Source: Robiginitomaculum sp.
GTDB taxonomy: Bacteria > Pseudomonadota > Alphaproteobacteria > Caulobacterales > Maricaulaceae
DNA: 41,653 nt
Reading direction: 5' to 3'
Assembly: GCA_016763185.1 (NCBI GenBank)
Contig: JAESUG010000167.1
Coordinates: 1 to 41,653 of the forward strand
Shown: positions 8,175 through 15,688 of the stretch, piece after piece
How the letters are laid out: the number at the start of each line of letters is the position of its first letter
How positions within the stretch are numbered: the stretch's first letter is position 1
Program-made: the position numbers and the translations under genes
The notes under the pieces: generated by a model
What the model saw: the letters and a program-made list of their open reading frames with translations, nothing else
Database searches by the model: none
What the model was told of the DNA's origin: nothing

Positions 8175-10859
8175 TCACGCCGACTTGAGCATCTCCCGCA
8201 CGACGTAGTGCAGGATACCGCCGTGGCGGTAATAAACCGCTTCGTTGGCGGTGTCGATCCGGGACAGTAGTTCACAGGTCTCGGTCTTGCCGTCCGGATA
8301 GGTCACCGTCATTTCGAGTGTCTGACCCGGCTTGATGTCACCGGACAGGCCCTTGATGCTGATGGTTTCCTCGCCCGTCAGCTTCAGGCTCTTGCGGTCG
8401 ACCCCGTCCTTGAACTGCAGCGGCATCACGCCCATACCGATCAGGTTGGAGCGGTGGATACGCTCGTAGGACTCGGCAACCACGGCCTTCACGCCCAGCA
8501 AGCGGGTACCTTTCGCAGCCCAGTCACGGCTGGAGCCAGTGCCGTATTCCTTGCCGGCAATGACCACCAGGGGGGTGTCCTCTTCCTGATACTTCATGGC
8601 CGCATCGTAGATCGGCATCTGCTCGCCAGTGGGGATGTGTTTGGTGAATCCACCCTCAACGCCATCAAGCATCTCGTTTTTAATACGAATATTGGCAAAT
8701 GTGCCGCGCATCATCACCTCGTGATTGCCCCGGCGCGAGCCGTAGGAATTAAAATCTGTTGGCGATATTTGATGTGATTTTAGATAATTGCCTGCCGGTG
8801 ATGAAGCAGCAATGGCACCTGCCGGAGAAATATGGTCCGTGGTAATACTGTCGCCAAACAAACCCAAAATCCGGGCGCGAGACACATCTTCAATTTTTGG
8901 TAAATCCAGCGTCATGCCGGTAAAAAACGGTGCGTTGCGAATATACGTAGACCCCGGCGCCCAGTCATAGGTATCACCGCCCGAGGTTTCAATTTTCTGC
9001 CAACCCTCATCCCCTTTGAACACGTCCGCATAGCGAGCGGTGAACATTTCAGGCGTTACACTATCGCGCACGGTTTTGGCGATCTCGGCAGAGGATGGCC
9101 AAATATCGCGCATGTAAACCGGATTGCCGTCGGTATCCATGCCCAAGGGCTCTGTGGTCAGATTAATATTCATGGTCCCGGCAATCGCATAGGCCACCAC
9201 CAACGGCGGCGAGGCCAAATAATTGGCGCGAATATCAGGACCGATCCGGCCTTCAAAATTACGATTGCCCGAAAGTACTGAACACGAGGTGATATTGTTC
9301 TCGTTCACTGCCTTTGAGATGGCGGGCGGCAACGGGCCTGAATTCCCAATACAAGTCGTACAGCCATAGCCGACCAAATTAAACCCAAGCGCATCTAAAT
9401 CGTCTTGCAAACCGGCTTTGAGCAAATAATCGGTGACCACTTTCGACCCCGGCGCCAATGAGGTTTTTACCCACGGCTTGACGGTTAATCCCTTGGCCCG
9501 CGCATTTCGTGCCAACAGACCCGCACCCAGCATCACCGATGGGTTCGAGGTATTGGTACACGACGTAATCGCCGCGATGACCACATCGCCATGGCCTAGA
9601 TCAAAATCCTCGCCCTCTACGGTAAAACGCTCGTCGCCACCGGTTTTTATACCAAATTCACCGGCCAGTGAACCGGCAAAACTTTGTGGGGCTTCGGACA
9701 ATAACACTCGATCTTGCGGGCGTTTTGGGCCAGAAAGTGACGGCACAACCTCGTCCATATTGAGCTGTAAGCTGTCGGTAAATACGGGTTCAACCCCGCG
9801 TTCGCGCCAGAGACCTTGGGTCTTGGCATACACTTCAACCAATTTGACCCGCGCCGGATCGCGCCCTGTGGACCTTAGATAAAGCAAGGTGTCATCATCC
9901 ACCGGGAAAAACCCGCAGGTTGCCCCATATTCCGGTGCCATATTGGCGATGGTTGCTTGGTCTTCGAGCGATAAATGGTCCAGCCCATCGCCATAAAATT
10001 CAACAAATTTACCAACCACCCCACGCTTGCGGAGCATTTGCACCACGGTGAGCACCAAATCGGTGGCGGTTGCCCCTTCGGGGAGCTTGCCTTCTAGTTT
10101 GAAGCCGATCACTTCGGGGATGAGCATGGATATTGGCTGACCCAACATCGCAGCTTCGGCCTCAATACCCCCAACACCCCAGCCCAAAACTGAAATGCCG
10201 TTGATCATTGTGGTATGGCTATCGGTGCCAACCAAACTATCAGGATAAGCCATGGTTTCGCCGTCCACATCTTCCGTCCAAACGGTTTTGGCCAAATATT
10301 CAAGATTGACCTGATGACAGATCCCAGTGCCCGGTGGCACCACCCGTAAATTTTTGAACGCCGAACCACCCCAGCGTAAAAACGTATAGCGCTCGTTATT
10401 TCGCTCATATTCGCGGGCGACATTTTTCTCGAAACTGTCCTCACCCGCAAAATAATCAACCATCACCGAATGATCAATCACTAGATCCACCGGCACCAAC
10501 GGGTTAATCGCTGCCGCCCCTGCCCCCAGCGCCAGCGCCGCATCGCGCATGGCGGCCAGATCAACCACCGCTGGCACCCCGGTAAAGTCTTGCATCAACA
10601 CCCTGGCCGGAGAAAACGCAATTTCATGGTTCGAGCTTTGGGTTTCCAGCCAAGTCGCAATCGCCGTAATGTCCTCGCGCTTCACATGTACACCGTCTTC
10701 TTTACGCAGCAGGTTTTCCAGCAAAACTTTTAACGAAAACGGCAATTTTGAAATACCGGCCAAGCCATTGGCCTCGGCTTTTTTCAAGTCGAAATAGACA
10801 TATGATTTACCATCAACGTCCAAATTTGAACGACAATTAAAACTATCAGGATGAGCCAT
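8175..10859 (-). CDS. acnA: Aconitate hydratase A, apparent chimera of two sources
   Basis: An 894-residue aconitase that isomerises citrate and isocitrate in the TCA cycle. The 4Fe-4S cluster ligands are C434 (ITSCTNTSNP), C500 and C503 (YGCTTCIG); the C-terminal swivel domain includes the SRDWAAKG segment. The ATG at 10859-10857 is preceded by AAGGA, and longer frames upstream lack family similarity. Codon use changes sharply near residue 733. From the start to about 8,680, Lys is often AAA, Ile ATT and Phe TTT. Beyond that, Lys is almost always AAG and Leu CTG, as in the kinase genes next door. The reading frame is intact across the change. Function is certain; whether this exact gene exists in one cell is not. 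Confidence 0.93.
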   Translation of the reverse strand: MAHPDSFNCRSNLDVDGKSYVYFDLKKAEANGLAGISKLPFSLKVLLENLLRKEDGVHVKREDITAIATWLETQSSNHEIAFSPARVLMQDFTGVPAVVDLAAMRDAALALGAGAAAINPLVPVDLVIDHSVMVDYFAGEDSFEKNVAREYERNNERYTFLRWGGSAFKNLRVVPPGTGICHQVNLEYLAKTVWTEDVDGETMAYPDSLVGTDSHTTMINGISVLGWGVGGIEAEAAMLGQPISMLIPEVIGFKLEGKLPEGATATDLVLTVVQMLRKRGVVGKFVEFYGDGLDHLSLEDQATIANMAPEYGATCGFFPVDDDTLLYLRSTGRDPARVKLVEVYAKTQGLWRERGVEPVFTDSLQLNMDEVVPSLSGPKRPQDRVLLSEAPQSFAGSLAGEFGIKTGGDERFTVEGEDFDLGHGDVVIAAITSCTNTSNPSVMLGAGLLARNARAKGLTVKPWVKTSLAPGSKVVTDYLLKAGLQDDLDALGFNLVGYGCTTCIGNSGPLPPAISKAVNENNITSCSVLSGNRNFEGRIGPDIRANYLASPPLVVAYAIAGTMNINLTTEPLGMDTDGNPVYMRDIWPSSAEIAKTVRDSVTPEMFTARYADVFKGDEGWQKIETSGGDTYDWAPGSTYIRNAPFFTGMTLDLPKIEDVSRARILGLFGDSITTDHISPAGAIAASSPAGNYLKSHQISPTDFNSYGSRRGNHEVMMRGTFANIRIKNEMLDGVEGGFTKHIPTGEQMPIYDAAMKYQEEDTPLVVIAGKEYGTGSSRDWAAKGTRLLGVKAVVAESYERIHRSNLIGMGVMPLQFKDGVDRKSLKLTGEETISIKGLSGDIKPGQTLEMTVTYPDGKTETCELLSRIDTANEAVYYRHGGILHYVVREMLKSA

Positions 10860-11047
10860 TTCATTTCCTTTTTTGCCAAAGCGATGCGAGGTGGGTAAGA
10901 ATCGCTCCCTTTGTATCGCAACCGGCAACCACGGTCTATCAGGCGAATGTGATAAATCAGCTCGCATTAACCTTGCCCTAACGAGCTTGTGGCAAAGTTT
11001 ACCGGTGATTAACCATAAATTTTCCCATAGCAGAAGCGCTTGATTTA

Positions 11048-11323
11048 ATGAAAATTGACCCCCATGCCGCCCTATTGGCCGCGCAAAGCCTACGTACCGG
11101 CGATGCCACCGCCCGTGGCCGCCAAGCCTCGGCCCAGTTTTTTGCTGAACTAAATAAAGCCCAAGGCACAACCACCCCACCGCCAGCAAAGACGCGCCCC
11201 ATCCGCACCCAGAATTTCGAAGCACCAACCCAAACCAACAAAATCATCCGCGAAGCACCTTTACGTGCCATTGACCCCTCGCGACCAACACCGCCGGGGT
11301 CTTTGCTGAACATTTTGGTGTGA
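11048..11323 (+). CDS. Small hypothetical protein
   Basis: A 91-residue frame divergent from acnA. I do not recognise it. The N-terminal half is Ala-rich and probably helical. The middle is rich in Pro and Thr and likely disordered. The C-terminus ends PPGSLLNILV, a short hydrophobic tail after a Pro-Gly-Ser turn. There is no signal peptide, TM helix or cysteine. The upstream sequence has no good ribosome site, which weakens the call. It sits between the acnA promoter region and the EF-hand gene with no long competing frame on the same strand. No function is assigned. Confidence 0.45.
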   Translation: MKIDPHAALLAAQSLRTGDATARGRQASAQFFAELNKAQGTTTPPPAKTRPIRTQNFEAPTQTNKIIREAPLRAIDPSRPTPPGSLLNILV

Positions 11324-11422
11324 TGGAAATCCAATCTTACCAAACTGTATGATAGAGCATACTGGTATTTGGGAAGCTAAGAGGATACACTTCGGTATGA
11401 CATACATGAAAGAAGATACGAA

Positions 11423-12259
11423 ATGACCAAAAAAACCCGCTTTATATTTCCACTTTTGGCATCTGTTGCTTTGTTGGGGCTAACTGCATGTGAGCATTAT
11501 GGTACCGCAGCAAAGGTTGAAACCCCGGTGGCTGCAAATGTTACGCCAGAGCCACGCGCGGACCAGATCAAGCCACACAAGCATAAAAAAATGAAGGCCC
11601 GGTTAGCAAAAATGAAAGCTCATTTTGCAAAAATGGATACCAATAGCGATGGCATGGTAAGTGCCGCCGAGCATGAAGCTAAGCATATTGCCAAATTTGA
11701 AACGCTTGATCTGGATGCATCCGGCACTGTTTCATTGGAAGAGTTTGCGACGAAACGTAAAGGTCCGAAGCCAACAGAAGAAGCTCATTTGAAAAAAATG
11801 CGCAAAGCGCACATGAAAAAGAAACACAAGTTTTCCAAAATGGACGCAGATACCAGCGGCGATATTACCCAAGCCGAATTTTTGGTTTTTCCTGGCAAAA
11901 TGTTTGCCAAATTGGATGCCAATGCCGATGGCTCCGTCGATATGGCTGAGTATAAAGCGCACAGATCACACAAAAAAAACATAGGCAAAGGTAAGCATAA
12001 GGCTATGGGCAAACACAAGCGCCATAAGAAACATGCTAAAATGAAAGCTCATTTTGCCAAAATAGACGCCGATACAGATGGGTCGATCAACATGGCTGAG
12101 TTCAAGGCCTATAAGGTAGCCAAAAAAACCAAAACTGAAAACAATGACGGCAAAGACAAAGCGGCAAAAATGAAATCCTACTTTGCCAACATGGATGCTA
12201 ATGACGATGGCTTAGTGAATTGGGACGAGTTTCACGCCAAGCACATGTCTAAAAAATAA
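11423..12259 (+). CDS. Predicted lipoprotein with six EF-hand loops
   Basis: A 278-residue exported protein. Residues 1-22 form a lipoprotein signal peptide with a lipobox LTAC, giving lipidation at C23. Six 12-residue EF-hand loops start with Asp and end with Glu: 72-83, 96-107, 141-152, 165-176, 215-226 and 258-269. All have Gly at position 6. Linkers are very rich in Lys and His (for example 52-67 and 183-208), which is unusual for acidic calcium proteins. It should sit in the periplasm, anchored to a membrane, and bind calcium or possibly other metals (inference). It is a single-gene unit followed by an intrinsic terminator. The role could be calcium buffering, signalling or envelope stability; the sequence does not decide. 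Confidence 0.82.
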   Translation: MTKKTRFIFPLLASVALLGLTACEHYGTAAKVETPVAANVTPEPRADQIKPHKHKKMKARLAKMKAHFAKMDTNSDGMVSAAEHEAKHIAKFETLDLDASGTVSLEEFATKRKGPKPTEEAHLKKMRKAHMKKKHKFSKMDADTSGDITQAEFLVFPGKMFAKLDANADGSVDMAEYKAHRSHKKNIGKGKHKAMGKHKRHKKHAKMKAHFAKIDADTDGSINMAEFKAYKVAKKTKTENNDGKDKAAKMKSYFANMDANDDGLVNWDEFHAKHMSKK

Positions 12260-12290
12260 CAAATCAGTTCACCAAACAAAATAAATCAGA

Positions 12291-12318
12291 GGGCCAATAG
12301 CAATGTTGGCTCTTTTTT
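12291..12318 (+). terminator. Rho-independent terminator of the EF-hand gene
   Basis: GGGCCAA (12291-12297) pairs with TTGGCTC (12306-12312), with one G-U pair and an 8-base loop. Six T residues follow at 12313-12318. It lies 31 bases after the EF-hand stop, and its T-run reaches into the stop codon of the convergent yciB. This is the clearest intrinsic terminator in the window. Confidence 0.8.
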
Positions 12319-12877
12319 ATTCAGCGGGACTGTCATCTTCCTTGGCAATATATTTCATCATCAACGGCAAATTCACCATCGCAAACAACAAAGTTAGCGG
12401 TAAAAAGCCAAACAGCTTAAAGCTCACCCAAAAACTTTCGCCAAACGTGCGCCAAACAAACTCATTCACCCCAGCCAACACCACAAAAAACCCGGCCCAG
12501 CGCCACGTAAGCTGCGCCCAGATCGCATCTGGCATGTCAAACCCACCTTCAAAAATGACTTTTAAGAAATACTGGCCAAACCATAACCCGCCGACCAAAC
12601 CGGCGGCAAACAACCCATAAATAATCGTCGGCTTGATCATGAAAAACACTGGATTATCAAAATAAAGCGCCAACCCGCCAAATACCATGACCATGACCAA
12701 GGTGATCACCGGCATCACCCGCACTTTTTTGGTTTGCATATACGCAACGCCCAACGCAATACAAGTCGTCACCATGATCACCGGCAAAGCGATCATAAAG
12801 TTTTTACCGGACAAGAAATACGCCGCCAAAAATGCGATAAGCGGACCAAGGTCCAGTAAAAGTTGATTATTTTTCAT
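12317..12877 (-). CDS. yciB: Inner membrane-spanning protein YciB / septation protein A family
   Basis: A 186-residue integral membrane protein with about five hydrophobic segments. Family signatures are the N-terminal LDLGPLIAFLAAYF and the later FLKVIFEG and LTWRWAGFF stretches. The YciB/IspZ/IspA family is linked to cell-envelope integrity and division in several bacteria; no biochemical activity is established. The start ATG at 12877-12875 lies 12 bases downstream of ftsY, making this the last gene of mtaB-ftsY-yciB, an order common in Alphaproteobacteria. Its stop lies inside the terminator of the convergent EF-hand gene. Confidence 0.88.
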   Translation of the reverse strand: MKNNQLLLDLGPLIAFLAAYFLSGKNFMIALPVIMVTTCIALGVAYMQTKKVRVMPVITLVMVMVFGGLALYFDNPVFFMIKPTIIYGLFAAGLVGGLWFGQYFLKVIFEGGFDMPDAIWAQLTWRWAGFFVVLAGVNEFVWRTFGESFWVSFKLFGFLPLTLLFAMVNLPLMMKYIAKEDDSPAE

Positions 12878-12889
12878 CAGGGTAACTCT

Positions 12890-14053
12890 CTATTCGATCA
12901 AACCGGTCAGTGAACCGGCAAAGGCTTCAGCATTAAAATTTTCCAAATCAGCAATGTTTTCACCAATGCCAATAAAGTGAATGGGTAATTGGTATTTTTG
13001 CGCGACAGCAACCAATACCCCGCCTTTGGCCGTGCCATCAAGCTTGGTCATGATTAAACCGGTAACACCGGCTTTTTGCGAAAACACTTCTGTTTGTGAC
13101 AAGGCATTTTGGCCGACACTGGCATCCAACACCAACAATACATGGTGCGGGGCGCTGGGGTCATACTTCTTGATCACGCGCACAATTTTTTCCAGCTCCT
13201 CCATCAAGCCTTGTTTATTTTGCAAGCGGCCCGCCGTGTCCATCAGCACCACATCAACACCCGTGTCATTGGCTTGTTTGATCGCATCAAACGCTAAACT
13301 TGCTGCATCCGACCCCAAGGGTCGCGCCAATACTTCGCAACCGGTACGCTCTCCCCAAACCTGCAATTGCTCAACAGCCGCCGCCCGAAATGTATCGCCC
13401 GCCACCAACAAACAACGACTGCCCTCGGCTGTGATCTTGGCCGCAATTTTACCCAAGCTGGTGGTTTTTCCAGACCCGTTCACCCCAATAAACAACACCA
13501 CTTGTGGCCGCGCGCCCGACAGGTCCAACGGTTGCTCCAAAGGCACCAAGGTATCGGCAATTAACGTCGCTAGTTCTTCACGGATCACCCGCTCGTCAAC
13601 TTCCCTCTCAAACCGGTCTTTGGCGAGTTGCTTTGTAAATTTTTGCGCCAAAGGCGTACCCAAGTCCGACATGATCAACAGGTCTTCTAGCTCTTCAAGC
13701 GTTTGGGCATCAAGCTTGCGCTTGGTAAAAATATCACTAACCCCGCGCCCCAATTTTGACGAAGACCGCTGTAATCCCTTGGCCATCCGCCCAAAAAATC
13801 CGGGCGCGATTTCTGATTCCGGCTCTGATTCTGGCTCTGGCTCTGGCTCTGGTTCTGGTTCCGGCTCCGGCTCTGGTTCCGGTTTTATGATTTCTTGTTG
13901 TTTTTCGCCGAGAAATTTTGCAAAAATCCCTGAGGTTTCAACGGACGTTGGCTTGGTTGCTTCCATCGCCGAAGCTTCCGGTTCAACTATTGGAACTGTT
14001 TGTTCTTCCTTCGCAGGCTCTTCCGGTTTCTGTTTTTGCCAGAACCATTTCAT
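12890..14053 (-). CDS. ftsY: Signal recognition particle receptor FtsY
   Basis: A 387-residue SRP-family GTPase that receives SRP-ribosome complexes at the membrane. The NG domain has a P-loop at 190-198 (GVNGSGKTT), DTFRAAAVEQL, DTAGRLQNK and TKLDGTAKGG. The N-terminal A domain is acidic and contains a run of Pro-Glu repeats at 58-75 that grades into Glu-Ser repeats at 76-81, encoded by an imperfect 6-base repeat at 13,815-13,881. A-domain length is known to vary between species, so this need not affect function. The ATG overlaps the mtaB stop by 4 bases (ATGA), implying translational coupling. Confidence 0.97.
   Translation of the reverse strand: MKWFWQKQKPEEPAKEEQTVPIVEPEASAMEATKPTSVETSGIFAKFLGEKQQEIIKPEPEPEPEPEPEPEPEPESEPESEIAPGFFGRMAKGLQRSSSKLGRGVSDIFTKRKLDAQTLEELEDLLIMSDLGTPLAQKFTKQLAKDRFEREVDERVIREELATLIADTLVPLEQPLDLSGARPQVVLFIGVNGSGKTTSLGKIAAKITAEGSRCLLVAGDTFRAAAVEQLQVWGERTGCEVLARPLGSDAASLAFDAIKQANDTGVDVVLMDTAGRLQNKQGLMEELEKIVRVIKKYDPSAPHHVLLVLDASVGQNALSQTEVFSQKAGVTGLIMTKLDGTAKGGVLVAVAQKYQLPIHFIGIGENIADLENFNAEAFAGSLTGLIE
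13815..13881 (-). repeat. Imperfect hexanucleotide repeat coding Pro-Glu
   Basis: About ten variants of ggctct (ggttcc, ggctcc, ggttct) follow each other within ftsY and encode alternating Pro and Glu, with Ser at the C-terminal end. Variants differ mostly at third codon positions, so the peptide pattern appears kept while the DNA has drifted. Confidence 0.85.
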
Positions 14054-15309
14054 TGAGCAATCTTTCCTGACAATCGTTGCCCATCATGGCTGTCAATTTG
14101 AACCGTCAGCAGAGCACCGGGCCGGGCCGTATTTGCGTTGCCTACGGCAATTTGCGTAAAATCAGCCAAGCGACCCATACCATTTCTTTCCATCAGAACC
14201 TCGGCAGCTTTTCCCACATGATGCGCCAAATGCTTGGCCAACATCACCGCGCCAAGCGCCCGCAGGCGAGCGGCGCGTTCGCGAATTACCGGTTTTTCAA
14301 CTTGTGGCATTTTCGCTGCTGGTGTGCCGGTGCGCGGACTAAATGGAAATACATGTAAATAGGCCAAGCCAATTTCCTCGACCAGTTTACAGGTATTTTC
14401 AAACATAGCTTCGGTTTCGGTGGGAAAACCCGCAATTAAATCCGCGCCAAACGCAATTTGCGGACGCGCCGCAATTAAGCGCCCACAAAGGTCAATTGCG
14501 TCCTCGCGACTATGACGGCGCTTCATCCGTTTTAAGATCATATTATCGCCGGCTTGTAGGGACAGATGCAAATGTGGCGCAATCCGGGGTTCGCTCACCA
14601 ATAGTTCAAACAGCTCATCATCAATTTCAATGGCATCAATGGACGACAACCGCAAACGGGGCAGGCCGGGCGCACCGCGTAATATTTGTTTGACCAAGCG
14701 CCCCAAACGCGGCCTTCCCGGTAACTCGTCACCCCATGAGGTTAAATCAACGCCGGTAAGCACCACCTCGCCAACCCCTTGCTCGGCTAGATGCGAAATT
14801 TGCCGCACCACTTCACCCGCCGGCACCGAACGCGCATTGCCCCGGCCATAGGGGATAATGCAAAATGTACAGCGATGATCACAGCCATTTTGCACCTCAA
14901 CATAGGATCTAGCCCGATGGGAAAATGCATCGATTAGATGACCAGCATTTGTCGTGATACTGGTGATATCATTGACCCGCACCCGCGCCGGTTCGTGCTC
15001 AAAATTCCACGAAGCGCTTTGCATTTTTTCGCCATTGCCCAGAACAAAATTTACTTCGTCCATAGCAGCAAAACTATCCGGATCAATTTGCACGGCGCAA
15101 CCGGTGACCACAATACGCGCATCCGGATGATCGCGTCGCGCCAAGCGCACACTACGCCGCGCCGCCCGCACCGCTTCATTGGTAACCGCACAGGTGTTGA
15201 TAATAATGGTTTCGTGCGACGTTGCAGCCCGTGCATGACCAGCCATCACCTCGGATTCAAAGGTGTTCAGGCGACAGCCCTGGGTGATGATGGAAACCTG
15301 TTCTTTCAT
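14050..15309 (-). CDS. mtaB: tRNA methylthiotransferase MtaB-like
   Basis: A 419-residue radical-SAM methylthiotransferase, expected to add a methylthio group to t6A37 of tRNAs reading ANN codons. The N-terminal UPF0004 domain has cysteines C12, C40 and C71 for one 4Fe-4S cluster. The radical-SAM motif is C143-x3-C147-x2-C150 (CDHRCTFC). The C-terminal 60 residues resemble a TRAM RNA-binding domain. The QGCRLNTFESE start is the MtaB variant rather than MiaB or RimO. It is the first gene of the mtaB-ftsY-yciB operon. Confidence 0.92.
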   Translation of the reverse strand: MKEQVSIITQGCRLNTFESEVMAGHARAATSHETIIINTCAVTNEAVRAARRSVRLARRDHPDARIVVTGCAVQIDPDSFAAMDEVNFVLGNGEKMQSASWNFEHEPARVRVNDITSITTNAGHLIDAFSHRARSYVEVQNGCDHRCTFCIIPYGRGNARSVPAGEVVRQISHLAEQGVGEVVLTGVDLTSWGDELPGRPRLGRLVKQILRGAPGLPRLRLSSIDAIEIDDELFELLVSEPRIAPHLHLSLQAGDNMILKRMKRRHSREDAIDLCGRLIAARPQIAFGADLIAGFPTETEAMFENTCKLVEEIGLAYLHVFPFSPRTGTPAAKMPQVEKPVIRERAARLRALGAVMLAKHLAHHVGKAAEVLMERNGMGRLADFTQIAVGNANTARPGALLTVQIDSHDGQRLSGKIAQ

Positions 15310-15446
15310 AATGGCGATAGGTGGACGAGACAGCGCAACAAATCAAGGTGTTCTAGTCAGTTCCGGTTAAGGTCTGGCATATCTTCTGTTCTCGCTTCCC
15401 TCCGGCTTAAGCGGTGGGTTCAGCTCTTTGAGGGCAAGAAATTTTT

Positions 15447-15481
15447 CCCAAAAGGCTGGACCCCGGATTAAATCCGGGGAC
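15447..15481 (+). repeat. REP-like palindromic element, copy 1
   Basis: The core is CCCCGGAT-TAA-ATCCGGGG (15461-15479), a perfect 8-bp stem with a 3-base loop. A flank reading cccaaaaggctgga on the left is shared with copy 2. Short GC-rich palindromes scattered between genes are common in Alphaproteobacteria. Confidence 0.8.
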
Positions 15482-15539
15482 TGAAATAACAGCATTGACC
15501 ATGGTTTATTTGTCGTTACGAGCGCAAACACCCCATCCC

Positions 15540-15576
15540 GGTCCCCGGCCTTCGAGCCGGGGTCCAGCCTTTTGGA
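15540..15576 (-). repeat. REP-like palindromic element, copy 2 (inverted)
   Basis: Read on the minus strand, this repeats copy 1: ccaaaaggctggacccc, a palindrome, then ccggggac. The stem is CCCCGGC (15543-15549) with GCCGGGG (15556-15562) and a 6-base loop. Copies 1 and 2 therefore face each other about 60 bases apart and could form one large hairpin. Confidence 0.8.
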
Positions 15577-15591
15577 AAATTGTTCATGCGG

Positions 15592-15625
15592 CCAAAAAGG
15601 CTGGGCCCACCGGTCAAGCCGGAGG
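15592..15625 (+). repeat. REP-like element, degenerate copy 3
   Basis: The stretch ccaaaaaggctgggccc followed by accggtcaagccgga matches copy 1 in the flank and partly in the palindrome (CCGG...CCGG arms). It is in the same orientation as copy 1. Confidence 0.55.
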
Positions 15626-15688
15626 GAACCGAGAAGAAAGATGCATCAAACGAAAGGCGCTATTTATATGCGCTTTGGCACGAACCCT

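Larger units (their letters stand above)
15310..15688. other. 379-base intergenic region with palindromic repeats, no gene seen
   Basis: This gap lies between two minus-strand genes. It holds two clear palindromic elements and one degenerate copy, described separately. The small frames across it have no family features, and their coding potential follows from the GC-rich palindromes. No tRNA or other structured RNA was recognised. Confidence 0.7.

Noticed and set aside
10860-11228. N-terminal extension of acnA
   Set aside because: No aconitase similarity before MAHPDSF, and AAGGA lies directly before the ATG at 10859.
11340-11372. Stem-loop between the small gene and the EF-hand gene
   Set aside because: Only two 5-bp arms (CCAAA/TTTGG and GTATG/CATAC) with unpaired bases between and no T-run; too weak to call a terminator.
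12981-14159. 392-codon plus-strand frame opposite ftsY
   Set aside because: It is the antisense of a clear ftsY/mtaB coding region; its Ser/Gly run mirrors the Pro-Glu repeat.
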